64,000 bases of DNA from Sphingomonas citri (GTDB taxonomy: Bacteria; Pseudomonadota; Alphaproteobacteria; Sphingomonadales; Sphingomonadaceae), in the NCBI RefSeq assembly GCF_019429485.1, contig NZ_JAHXZN010000005.1:211996-275995 (forward strand). Reading direction: 5' to 3'. How positions within the stretch are numbered: position 1 is the first letter of the stretch; each line of letters starts with the position of its first letter. Shown here in pieces: positions 56,139 through 64,000 of this stretch. The notes under the pieces are model-generated. The model searched no databases. It saw nothing but the letters and a program-made list of their open reading frames with translations, and was not told the origin of the DNA. Position numbers and translations under genes: made by a program.

Positions 56139-57160
56139 CGGTTGAGCTTCCGCAGCAGCTCCGCGCGCAGCCGCCGCGCGCCGAGCTCGTCGAGCCGCGC
56201 CAGCGCGCCGCGCGCGTGCGCGGGCAGATGCGCTGCGGGGCGCTCGGGGTCACCGAAGACGTAATAGTCGAACATCGCGTGCCACGCCGCCTTCTCGCCC
56301 GCGGGGCGGTCGCGCAGGCTGAGCAATGCGTGGAGCAGCGTGTTCATCGGCGTATCCATGAAGGCCGGCGCCTCGTTCCACCAGTAATTGACGAGCACGT
56401 TGAGTGTATCGAGCGCCTCGACCTGGTGCCACCACAGCGCGGGGTAGACCACGGCGTCGCCCGGCTCTAGCTCGGCCACCTGCGCCGCCGCGACCGCCTC
56501 GGCGAAGCGTGGGTACCGATCGAGGTCGGGGTCGCGGAAGTCGACCATCGAGACTACCTGCCCGCCCGGGGTCGGCGCGAGCGGACCGGGGTAGAGGTTG
56601 GCGACCTGGTCGGGCGGGAACAACGTGAAACGGCGACGCCCGGCGCCGACCACTGCGACGTTGTTCGACATGTCGTGGTGCGCCACCGCGGTGGTACGGT
56701 TGCCGATCCATATACTCCGCAGCGCGCGGTCGAAGCCTGCCTCGGGCAGCGGATTGGCGTCAGCGAGACCGGGGAAGAACAGGTCGAGGTCGGTCGAGCC
56801 GACGTAGAAGGACTCGGCGTCGTCGCGGTCGCGCGCGGCGAGCAGGCGCGCGAGATAATCGTCGAGGCGGACGCGCTCGCCCTCGAAGTCGAGCCGGGTC
56901 ACCTCGGCGTCGTAGAAGTAGCGACCGCCCAGCTCGGCGCGCGCGGTATAGCCCACCACCGGGTGGCCGTTGTAGTACTCGAGGAGATAGTCAGCCAGCG
57001 CGCGCGGCCCCTCCCGCCCTGCCGCGACCAGCGGCCAGTCGGCGACGAGCCCGCGCACCACCACCGGCTCGCCCGCGGCGACCAGCGCGGCGAGGTCGCG
57101 TGCCGACGGATCGTCCGCCGCGATCTCACGCGCGCGCCGATCGGTGATCGGCGCGGTCAC
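56135..57160 (-). CDS. Cupin-like (cupin_8/JmjC) protein
   Basis: 341 residues. Jelly-roll Fe(II)/2-oxoglutarate fold with the metal triad His161, Asp163 (AVAHHDMSNNVAVV) and His245 (PALWWHQVEALDTLNVLVNYWWN), and a short N-terminal cap (PVVVRGLVADWPLV). Family members are hydroxylases of protein or small substrates; here the substrate is unknown. Start is GTG, overlapping the SapC stop (GTGA). Always-together order SapC-cupin-halogenase suggests a shared pathway. Confidence 0.88.
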   Translation of the reverse strand: MTAPITDRRAREIAADDPSARDLAALVAAGEPVVVRGLVADWPLVAAGREGPRALADYLLEYYNGHPVVGYTARAELGGRYFYDAEVTRLDFEGERVRLDDYLARLLAARDRDDAESFYVGSTDLDLFFPGLADANPLPEAGFDRALRSIWIGNRTTAVAHHDMSNNVAVVGAGRRRFTLFPPDQVANLYPGPLAPTPGGQVVSMVDFRDPDLDRYPRFAEAVAAAQVAELEPGDAVVYPALWWHQVEALDTLNVLVNYWWNEAPAFMDTPMNTLLHALLSLRDRPAGEKAAWHAMFDYYVFGDPERPAAHLPAHARGALARLDELGARRLRAELLRKLNR

Positions 57161-57876
57161 GCCGCTGCCCGTCGCTTGTTCTTGAGCTCGATCAGCCGCG
57201 ACACGTTCGCCAGCGACGCCGCCGCCATCGTCGCGAGCCGCAGCAGCCCGGCGCGGTGGAGCCGCACCACGTCCGCGTCGGGCAGCGCGGCGAGCGCGCC
57301 CTCGTCGACGGCGAGCACGCCGGGCACGTTGTAGCCGCCCTCGTCGCCGAGGTCGATCTCGAGCACCACGTCGCGCAGCAGCCCCGCCGCGGCGAGCTGG
57401 GCATTGATCGCGCGCGCCTGCTGCGTACCCTCGTAGATGGTGCGCAGCGCCGCCGAGACATGCTGGAGATACGGCGCGTCGCCGCCGTGCGGCAGGAAGA
57501 GCGGCAGGCCCGCATCGTCGCCGACGCGCGGATCGTCGAGGTCGACGTGGACCATCGGCTCACCCGCCTCGCCGCCGCCCGCGTCCCGCGTCAGCGCGAT
57601 CGAGAAGGGACCGCGGCGCTGTATCGCGGGGACGTAGCGGCTGGTCCAGCCCTGCTCGCCCAGGAAGAGGTTCTCGTCCGAGTCGAGACCGAGCAGCACG
57701 ATCGCGTCGATCGAGTCACCGTCGCGACGGAACAGGATCGGGAAGTCGCGCTGCGCCTGTTCGAACTCGCCCGGGTAGATCGGGAGCTGGTTGGCGCGGT
57801 CACCGAATTCGGCACCAACACGCGGCGCGACGCGCATCTCGGCATGGTCGACGTTGTTGAGCAGGACTCGGTTCAT
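57157..57876 (-). CDS. SapC family protein
   Basis: 239 residues. SapC signature: MNRVLLNNVDHAEMRV, NQLPIYPGEFEQAQRDFPILFRRDGDSIDAIVLLGLDSDENLFLGEQGW, RRGPFSIAL, LEIDLGDEGGYNVPGVLAVDEGALAALPD. Named from the S-layer-associated region of Campylobacter, but in sphingomonads and relatives it regularly goes with TonB receptors; its biochemical role is unknown. Start ATG 57876 has GAGAGAG upstream. First gene of the SapC-cupin-halogenase operon, 277 bases after the TonB receptor gene. Confidence 0.88.
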   Translation of the reverse strand: MNRVLLNNVDHAEMRVAPRVGAEFGDRANQLPIYPGEFEQAQRDFPILFRRDGDSIDAIVLLGLDSDENLFLGEQGWTSRYVPAIQRRGPFSIALTRDAGGGEAGEPMVHVDLDDPRVGDDAGLPLFLPHGGDAPYLQHVSAALRTIYEGTQQARAINAQLAAAGLLRDVVLEIDLGDEGGYNVPGVLAVDEGALAALPDADVVRLHRAGLLRLATMAAASLANVSRLIELKNKRRAAA

Positions 57877-57980
57877 GCGACTCTCTCGACGCGGCGATGC
57901 CGCTCTCTCCGGAGCCGTTGTGCACCAGAGCATTTCAGCACGAAAGCGACGATTCGCACCGTCGTAGACGTCAAAAGGGC

Positions 57981-58078
57981 CGCCACCCCGGACCCGTCTC
58001 GGGATCCACCGAGCCGCCCAGCCGAGCGGTGAGGCTCTCGCATCACGGTGGATCCTGAAACGAGCTCAGGATGACGGC
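57981..58078. repeat. Dispersed palindromic element, type B (copy 3)
   Basis: Starts CGCCACCCCGGACC and ends CTCAGGATGACGGCAC, with GGATCCACCG and CGGTGGATCC inner arms. It lies in the gap between the TonB receptor and SapC, so it may separate their transcripts. Confidence 0.7.
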
Positions 58079-58152
58079 ACACTGAGGAAGACGGTCGCTC
58101 ACCGGGAAAGAGAAGGGGGCCACCAAAGGCGGGCGGCCCCCTCCCCTCAACC

Positions 58153-61100
58153 TCAGAACTTGTAGCGCGCGCCCAGTAGGAAGCGGGGCTTGAGCTCTTG
58201 CGCCAGCACCAGGTTCCGCTCGGTGCGACCGTAGGTCTTGACGCTCTCGCTGGTCAGGTTGATCCCCTCCAGCGTCACCGCGATGGTGTCGTTGACGTCG
58301 TAGCTGATGTTGACGTCGAGCGTGCCGAACGGCGCGACGAACAGCGGGTTGCGGTTGCCGCCCTGGTTGGTCGCGGCGAGGTACTTGTCGCGCCAGTTGT
58401 AGGCGAGACGCGCCGAGATGCCGTTCTTGTCGTAGATCGCGGTGGCGTTGGCGCTGTTGCCCAGGCCGGTCAGCGCGAAGATGTTGACCGTCGGGTCGGC
58501 ATAGGGATCGACGTTAACGTCGCCGCTCACCTTGGTGAACGAACCGGCGAAGCCGAAGCCCGTGTTGCCGAAGAAGTTGGTCCACGCCAGCTCGAAGCCG
58601 TGGATCTTGCCCTCGCGGTTGTTGATCGGCTGCGACACCGAGAAGTTGAACAGCGGATCGTTGGCGTCGGACGAGATGTCGATCTGCGACAGCACCTGAT
58701 CGACGAAGGTCTGCTGCAGGCCGCGGCCGGCGACATAATTGGCGTTGAACTGCGAGGTCGCCGCCGCCTGGTTGCCGCCGTTCTGCACCAGCAGCGCGGT
58801 GTAGGTGAACAGGTTGACGTCGCTCAGGTCATAGCCGCTGGAGCGGAGGAACGCCGCCGCGGTGCCGGAACGCGACCCAGCCGCGCCCGAGCTGGGATCG
58901 CGCAGACCGAACAGGTTCTGGTTGATCACGCCCGTGCCGAGGAAGTTGGCGACGCGCTTGTCGAAGAAGCCGACCGACACGAAGCTCGACGGCTTGTAGT
59001 ACCATTCCAGCGAGACGTCGAAGTTATCCGACAGCAGCGGCAGCAGGTTGGCATTGCCGGTGCTGCCGGTCGGGATGCCGCCGAGCAGCGTCGGGCGACC
59101 CGGCGCACCCGCGGAGGCGGTGGCGAACAGGTTGCCGTAATCGGGTCGCGCCAGCGTGCGGCTGAACGAGACGCGTGCCTTCACGTTGGTGATCGGCTCG
59201 ATGCTGAAGTCGACCGATGGCAGCAGATTCTCGTACTTGCCGCGCTGGCGGATCGCGGTGAACACGCCGCTGGCATCGCCGCGGAAGTCGTTGTCGGCAG
59301 TCCAGACGATGTTGTTGTACGTCTGCACCGCGTCCGAGACCACGCGGGTCTGCTCGTACCGCGCGCCGATCACGAGGTTCGCTGCGCGATTGGCGACCTC
59401 GCCGTTCCAGGTGAACTGGCCGAAAACGGCCCAGATCTTCTCCTGCACCGTGTCGTCCGCGGGTGCCGAGGGCGCCGGCGGCTGGCCGAGACCCGTGTAA
59501 TAGGGGCTTAGCACGTTGTAGAGGTCGATGGCGTTGCCGCGGAAGGCGATCAGCGACGATCCTTCCGACGCCGGGTTGAAGTGGTCGAACTTGCAGGTCA
59601 GGCAATATTGCTGAACGAGATCGGGCGCGAGCTGCTGGATGATGCCCGGGTTCTGCAGACCCCAGTCGCCCAGCGTCTGCTGGGTCTGGCTCTGCGTCGA
59701 GTGCATCTTCGAGTCGGTGTACGACCCGCCCGCGTCGAAGCGGCTGCCACCGCCGAGATCCCAGCCCAGTCGCGCCTGGATCTGGTCGATCCGCTGCGTC
59801 TGACGCGAGATGATCGTGCGCGCCGGCGCCGCGCCGAGATCACCGATGTCGAGCACGCCGTTGCAATTGCCCTTGGGCGCATCGGCCGGGGTCGCGCGAT
59901 AGCAGTCGTTGATGATCTGCGCCTGCTGCGGGAAGCCGGTGCTGAAGTCGAGCGAGTGCCCCGCGATCACCGGCGCGCCGAGCGCGACGGTGGTGGCGGT
60001 AGTGCCGTTGGGGTTGTCGGGCGACGACTTCGACTCGGAGTGATGGCCGTCGAGCGTCAGCGTGAGGTTCGGCGCGAAATCCCACTTCGCGTTGAGGCCG
60101 ACCGACGCGAGCCGCGCCTTGGTGGCGGCCTGCTGCTGCTCGAAACCCTCGTCCTTCGGGCTGGTCGGCAGATAGTCGCGCAGGAAGATCGCGGTCGCCA
60201 TGTTCGGGTTGTCGTCGAAGCGGACTTCGCTGAACGGACGGTTGAACCAGTTGGTCTGCTCGCTGCGCTGCTCGCGTAGGCGATTCTGCGCGAACAGGCT
60301 GTCGACCGTGAACTCGAGCGTGTCGGTCGGGCGGAATTGCAGCACGCCCTGGAAGTTGATGCGCTCGCGGCGGTTCTCGGAGAACTGGTAGCGGCTGTCG
60401 TTGGGCACCAGCACATAGGGCGCCGTCGGCCGATTGCCGTCCAGCACCGTCGTCGAGTTGATGAAGGTACCCGGGTTGAAGAAGTCGGCCGTCGGGATGA
60501 CGTTCCAATAGTTCGGGTTCGACTGCGCCGAGGCCGAGTAGCGCAGCTGGTAGCTGCCGAACACGGCCGCGCCGAACGTGCCTTCCTCGTTCTTGTAGTT
60601 GAGCAGGCCCGAGACCTCGGGCGTGACGCGGTGCTTGTCGCCGACCGCCTTCTCCACCGAGGTGTCGTACAGCGCCTTGGCGCCGATCGAGCCGGTCACG
60701 CCGGTCTCGCGCGAGTTGAGCGGCTTGCGCGTGTCGATGTTGATCGTCGCGCCGATACCGCCGGTCGGCACCGAGGCGCGGCCGGTCTTGTAGACCTCCA
60801 GCCCGCTGACGCCTTCCGAGGCGATGTTCTGGAAGTCGAACGAGCGGCCCGCACCGCGCGCGAACAGGTTGCCGCCGCTGGTGTCGATGTTGGTCGCGGG
60901 CAGCTGGCGGCCGTTGATCGTCACGAGGTTGAAGCCGCCCGAGAAGCCTCGCACCGCCACCTGCGAGCCCTCGCCGTTGACGCGGTTGATCGACACGCCG
61001 GTGATGCGCTGGAGCGATTCAGCGAGGTTGGTGTCGGGGAACTTGCCGATGTCCTCGGCCGAGATCGCGTCGACGACGCCCGGCGAGTCGCGCTTGATCG

Positions 61101-61347
61101 CGATCGCGCGATCGAGGCTGGCACGGACGCCGGTGACGACGATGTCGTCGACCGCGCCATTCTCCTGATCCGCGACAGTGCCCGACCGTGCGGTGTCGCT
61201 GTCGACGGCCTGGCCGCCGCCGGGCTGGGCGTTGGTCGCCGACGGCTCACCGCCAGTGGCCTGCGCGAACACGGGCGCGGCAGCGATCGCCAGCGCCCCG
61301 AACGACGTGGACAGAGCAAGCTTCGACAAGACGTTAAGGCTCTTCAT
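58153..61347 (-). CDS. TonB-dependent receptor (TIGR01782-type, Xanthomonas/Caulobacter group)
   Basis: 1064 residues. Signal peptide ends at PVFAQA (about 29). An extra N-terminal spacer precedes the plug, which has the group signature VTGVRASLDRAIAIKRDSPGVVDAISAEDIGKFPDTNLAESLQRITGVSI and a TonB box-like DDIVVTGVR; then a 22-strand barrel ending FLLGARYKF. This group imports large nutrients such as glycan fragments, heme-like or siderophore compounds; nothing in the sequence says which. ATG 61347 has AGGGGGG upstream; ATG 61350 is equally possible. A LacI-type operator sits in front. Confidence 0.94.
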   Translation of the reverse strand: MKSLNVLSKLALSTSFGALAIAAAPVFAQATGGEPSATNAQPGGGQAVDSDTARSGTVADQENGAVDDIVVTGVRASLDRAIAIKRDSPGVVDAISAEDIGKFPDTNLAESLQRITGVSINRVNGEGSQVAVRGFSGGFNLVTINGRQLPATNIDTSGGNLFARGAGRSFDFQNIASEGVSGLEVYKTGRASVPTGGIGATINIDTRKPLNSRETGVTGSIGAKALYDTSVEKAVGDKHRVTPEVSGLLNYKNEEGTFGAAVFGSYQLRYSASAQSNPNYWNVIPTADFFNPGTFINSTTVLDGNRPTAPYVLVPNDSRYQFSENRRERINFQGVLQFRPTDTLEFTVDSLFAQNRLREQRSEQTNWFNRPFSEVRFDDNPNMATAIFLRDYLPTSPKDEGFEQQQAATKARLASVGLNAKWDFAPNLTLTLDGHHSESKSSPDNPNGTTATTVALGAPVIAGHSLDFSTGFPQQAQIINDCYRATPADAPKGNCNGVLDIGDLGAAPARTIISRQTQRIDQIQARLGWDLGGGSRFDAGGSYTDSKMHSTQSQTQQTLGDWGLQNPGIIQQLAPDLVQQYCLTCKFDHFNPASEGSSLIAFRGNAIDLYNVLSPYYTGLGQPPAPSAPADDTVQEKIWAVFGQFTWNGEVANRAANLVIGARYEQTRVVSDAVQTYNNIVWTADNDFRGDASGVFTAIRQRGKYENLLPSVDFSIEPITNVKARVSFSRTLARPDYGNLFATASAGAPGRPTLLGGIPTGSTGNANLLPLLSDNFDVSLEWYYKPSSFVSVGFFDKRVANFLGTGVINQNLFGLRDPSSGAAGSRSGTAAAFLRSSGYDLSDVNLFTYTALLVQNGGNQAAATSQFNANYVAGRGLQQTFVDQVLSQIDISSDANDPLFNFSVSQPINNREGKIHGFELAWTNFFGNTGFGFAGSFTKVSGDVNVDPYADPTVNIFALTGLGNSANATAIYDKNGISARLAYNWRDKYLAATNQGGNRNPLFVAPFGTLDVNISYDVNDTIAVTLEGINLTSESVKTYGRTERNLVLAQELKPRFLLGARYKF

Positions 61348-61418
61348 CATCCCCCCCTGGTGCGCTGCTGCGGAACCTTCCGCAGGCACGGCCGGTGCCC
61401 CTGTGAGGTCACCAGATG

Positions 61419-61432
61419 TGATAACGCTATCA
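61419..61432. promoter_or_regulatory. LacI-family operator upstream of the TonB receptor
   Basis: TGATAACGCTATCA is a near-perfect dyad with a central CG, typical of LacI/GalR-type operators. It lies about 70-85 bases before the receptor start, about 13 bases downstream of a minus-strand TTGACA (61451-61446), where a -10 would be; no good -10 is visible, so the site may act by blocking polymerase. No LacI gene is inside the window. The 345-base gap 61348-61692 otherwise holds an AT-rich patch (about 61490-61560) and the hairpin below. Confidence 0.6.
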
Positions 61433-61638
61433 AGTAGAACGACGCTGTCAACTCAGCCGGTGGTATAATCTCATCGCCGATTGATCGGACAATAGTCTTC
61501 CAAATGACGCATTTAATTCAGTTATTTGCTTTATTCTTTTGCACTGCTGCTGCCGGTTTTCATGGCTCGGTCGCTATAAACTCCGGGATTTTGAGCCTCT
61601 TGCGCCTGTGTGACAGGTCGTCGCCTGGAGGATAACGC

Positions 61639-61674
61639 GAGAACGCGCCCGCTCTGTCGAGCGGACGCGTTCTC
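61639..61674. terminator. Large stem-loop between the molybdenum hydroxylase and the TonB receptor genes
   Basis: GAGAACGCG-c-CCGCTC pairs with GAGCGG-a-CGCGTTCTC around TGTC: fifteen pairs with one mismatch. It lies 19 bases after the molybdenum hydroxylase stop (minus strand) and before the receptor promoter. No long T run follows. Confidence 0.6.
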
Positions 61675-61692
61675 AGATGGCGGCGTTTCGGT

Positions 61693-63912
61693 TCAGGCGA
61701 GCGACGGCAGCTTAGACAGATGTTTGTCGAGTGTGACCGGATAGTCACGCACGCGGACGCCGGTGGCGTTGTAGATCGCGTTCGCCACCGCGGCGCCGAC
61801 CCCGCACAGGCCGAGCTCACCGACTCCCTTGGCCTTCATCGGGTTGGCCTTGTCGTCCGCCTCGTCGAGGAACACCACGTCCTGGTGCGGGATATCGGCA
61901 TGGACCGGCACCTCATAGGTGGCGAGGTCGTGATTGATGAACAGGCCGAAGCGCGTGTCGACCGCCAGCTCCTCCATCAGTGCGGAGCCGACCCCCATCG
62001 TCATCGCCCCGATCACCTGGCTGCGCGCCGACTTGGGATTGATGATACGGCCCGCCGCGCACACGGCGAGCATCCGCCGCAGCCGCGTCGCGCCGGTGTA
62101 GGCATCGACGCCTACCTCGACGAAATGCGCGCCGAAGGTGGAGAGCTGCCACGTCTTATCGAGCCCGCCATATTCGATCTTGTCCTCGCCGGTCAGCTCG
62201 CCCTGCGCCGCCGCCTCGGTGAGCGGCACCGAGCGGTTGCCGGAGACCACCTTGCCGCCGGCGAAGCGCGCGTCGGCCGAGTTGACGCCGACGCGCTGCG
62301 CCACCGCCTCGCGCAGCTTCACGCAGGCGGCGTAGACGCCCGCGGTGGCGTTGGCGGCGCCGAACTGGCCGCCCGATCCGGCGGAAACCGGGAAGGCGGA
62401 ATCGCCGAGCTTCACGCTGACCTGCTCGATCGGCACACCCATCATCTCGGCCGCGGTCTGCGCGATGATCGTGTAGCTGCCGGTGCCGATGTCCGTCATG
62501 TCGGTCTCGACCGTCACGCGCCCGTCTCGCCCGAGCCGCACGCGCGCGCCCGAGGGATAGTTGATGTGGTTGCGGAAGGCCGAGGCCACGCCCATCCCCA
62601 CCAGCCAGCGCCCGTCGCGCACCCGCGCCGGCGTGGCGTTGCGCCGCGACCAGCCGAAGCGCTCGGCGCCCTCGCGCAGGCAGCGCACCAGCTGGCGCTC
62701 GGAGAAGCGCCGCTCGGGCTTCTCGGGATCGACCATCGTGTCGTTGCGGACGCGGAAGTCGACGGGGTCGAGCTTGAGCTGCTCGGCCATCTCGTCGATC
62801 GCGATCTCCAACGCCATCATGCCCGGCGCCTCGCCCGGCGCGCGCATCGCGTTGCCCTCGGGCAGGTCGAGCACCGCCAGCCGCATCGCGGTCAGCCGGT
62901 TCTTGCCGGCGTACAGTAGTTTGGTCTGGTTGACCGCGGTCTCGGGGCTGCCGCCGGGCTGGTCGCCCGAGCCGCTCTCGTGCGCGATCGCGGTGATCAT
63001 GCCATCGCGCGTGGCGCCGATGCGGATGCGCTGGCGAGTCGCCGGGCGGTGAGTGGCGTTGTTCGCCATCTGCGGGCGGGTGAGCGCGACCTTGACCGGC
63101 CGCTTCGCCGCGCGCGCGCCGAGCGCCGCCAGCACCGCGTCGGCGCGCAGGAACAGCTTTCCGCCGAAGCCGCCGCCGACGTATGGCGATATCAGCCGCA
63201 CCTTCTCCTTGGGCATGTTGAGCGTGGTCGCGAGGTCGCCCCGACCCCAGTCGATCATCTGGTTGGAGGTCCACACCGTGAGCTCGTCACCCTCCCACAT
63301 TGCCAGCGACGCGAACGGCTCCATCATCGCGTGGCTGTGGTCGGGCGTGGTGTAGCCCTGGTCGAGTTTGACCGGCGCCGCGGCGAACGCCTTCTCGAAC
63401 GCGCCGGTGCGATCGACTGGCGGGGCGCCGCTGCCCTCGTCGCTGTCGCCGCCGGTGAGCGGTGCGGTCTTGAGCGCGCTGTCGAGGTCGAAGCGGCCGG
63501 CGGTGCGCGCATAATCGACGCGGACCAGCGCGGCCGCGGCGCGTGCCTGCTCGAACGTCTCCGCCACCACCAACGCGATCGCCTGGTGATAATGGTCGAC
63601 GTCGGGGCCGCCGAACAGCTTGACCGTGTTGTACTTGCCCTTCCCGAGCTTGCCCGCGTCGGCCGCGGTCACCACCGCGATCACGCCCGGGGCTGCCTTG
63701 GCGGCGGCGGTGTCGAGCGTGCGGATGCGGCCTTTCGCCACCGCGGCGCCGACGATATAGCCATAGGCCTGGTCGCCGGCGACCTCGTGGTGCTCATAGG
63801 CGTAGGGCGCGCGGCCGCTGGTCTTGAGCGGGCCGTCGACGCGGTCGTGCGCGCGGCCAACCACTGTCATCGCGTCGATCGGGTTGGTGCCTGCGGGGGT
63901 GTCGAACTTCAT
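61693..63912 (-). CDS. Molybdenum hydroxylase large subunit (xanthine dehydrogenase family, PaoC-like)
   Basis: 739 residues. Molybdopterin domain: PYVGGGFGGKLFLRADAVL, RAPGEAPGMMALEIAIDEMAEQL, DMTDIGTGSYTIIAQTAAEMMG, AGSGGQFGAANATAGVY and the C-terminal MKAKGVGELGLCGVGAAVANAIYNATGV with the catalytic Glu. Oxidises aldehydes or heterocycles. It follows the FAD subunit by four bases; the 2Fe-2S subunit would lie upstream outside the window. Start ATG 63912 chosen; GAAGGG lies about ten bases upstream. Confidence 0.92.
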   Translation of the reverse strand: MKFDTPAGTNPIDAMTVVGRAHDRVDGPLKTSGRAPYAYEHHEVAGDQAYGYIVGAAVAKGRIRTLDTAAAKAAPGVIAVVTAADAGKLGKGKYNTVKLFGGPDVDHYHQAIALVVAETFEQARAAAALVRVDYARTAGRFDLDSALKTAPLTGGDSDEGSGAPPVDRTGAFEKAFAAAPVKLDQGYTTPDHSHAMMEPFASLAMWEGDELTVWTSNQMIDWGRGDLATTLNMPKEKVRLISPYVGGGFGGKLFLRADAVLAALGARAAKRPVKVALTRPQMANNATHRPATRQRIRIGATRDGMITAIAHESGSGDQPGGSPETAVNQTKLLYAGKNRLTAMRLAVLDLPEGNAMRAPGEAPGMMALEIAIDEMAEQLKLDPVDFRVRNDTMVDPEKPERRFSERQLVRCLREGAERFGWSRRNATPARVRDGRWLVGMGVASAFRNHINYPSGARVRLGRDGRVTVETDMTDIGTGSYTIIAQTAAEMMGVPIEQVSVKLGDSAFPVSAGSGGQFGAANATAGVYAACVKLREAVAQRVGVNSADARFAGGKVVSGNRSVPLTEAAAQGELTGEDKIEYGGLDKTWQLSTFGAHFVEVGVDAYTGATRLRRMLAVCAAGRIINPKSARSQVIGAMTMGVGSALMEELAVDTRFGLFINHDLATYEVPVHADIPHQDVVFLDEADDKANPMKAKGVGELGLCGVGAAVANAIYNATGVRVRDYPVTLDKHLSKLPSLA

Positions 63913-63916
63913 GGCC

Positions 63917-64000
63917 TCAACCCTTCTTCTGCGCCGGCGTGCCCGCCTGGGCGAGCACCGCGGCGAGCGCGCGCGTCGCCAGCGGCAGCTTGAACGCATT
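63917..64000 (-). CDS. Molybdenum hydroxylase FAD-binding subunit (C-terminal end only)
   Basis: 27 codons plus TGA, cut by the window edge. NAFKLPLATRALAAVLAQAG... is the usual last helix of the FAD subunit of the PaoABC-type enzyme. Its stop precedes the large-subunit ATG by four bases. Confidence 0.75.
   Translation of the reverse strand, partial: NAFKLPLATRALAAVLAQAGTPAQKKG

Overview
The window reads as chromosomal DNA of a sphingomonad (Alphaproteobacteria, Sphingomonadales, most likely Sphingomonas or a close relative). The evidence is uniformly high GC, dense operons with ATGA, GTGA and TGATG start/stop overlaps, a complete alphaproteobacterial-order nuo operon, and typical sphingomonad genes: a TIGR01782-type TonB receptor, a SapC/cupin/tryptophan-halogenase block, DUF2336 and PilZ proteins and a bacteriophytochrome. 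No prophage, insertion sequence, CRISPR array or rRNA operon was seen. There is one tRNA gene (Glu, TTC).

Layout. 0-2.5 kb (minus): tamB (cut by the window edge) and tamA, an outer-membrane translocation module. 2.7-8.8 kb (plus): a complete RND efflux operon (periplasmic lipoprotein, inner-membrane pump, outer-membrane channel). 9-12.7 kb: phasin-like protein, a small secreted protein coupled to a cyclophilin, an M20 amidohydrolase and a DUF1330 protein. 12.7-23 kb is a sensory and cell-envelope region: WYL regulator, bacteriophytochrome kinase, PilZ protein coupled to an orphan 2Fe-2S subunit, a histidine-kinase-like protein lacking the usual phospho-acceptor His, a DUF2336 protein, a nucleotidyltransferase-like membrane protein, a large coiled-coil membrane protein and a spore-coat-U-like secreted protein. 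Two CtrA-like boxes lie here.

24-43 kb (minus) is one long operon: nuoA-B-C-D-x-E-y-F-G-H-I-z-J-K-L-M-N, then birA, coaX, rnj and a DUF1467 gene. x and y are two mutually similar coiled-coil microproteins wedged between the NADH-dehydrogenase subunit genes, and z is a possible short leader-like ORF. birA appears to start with CTG inside the nuoN stop.

43-54 kb holds housekeeping genes (inositol monophosphatase, efp, M23 peptidase, L,D-transpeptidase, thiE, class I aldolase, dxs, a Fur/Zur-type repressor with merC, recJ) and a MazF-like/RHH toxin-antitoxin pair with its own promoter and an 18-bp perfect palindromic operator. After tRNA-Glu, 54.6-61.4 kb holds a TonB receptor, SapC, cupin_8 and tryptophan-halogenase-like flavoprotein set, with a LacI-type operator in front of the receptor. 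This is probably an outer-membrane nutrient (glycan-type) uptake locus whose halogenase-like enzyme has no obvious role. The window ends in a molybdenum hydroxylase operon (FAD subunit tail, molybdopterin subunit).

At least two families of dispersed palindromic elements sit in intergenic gaps. Product names rest on motif recognition by eye, since no database search was possible. All starts were chosen from ribosome-binding sites, overlaps and expected N-termini.
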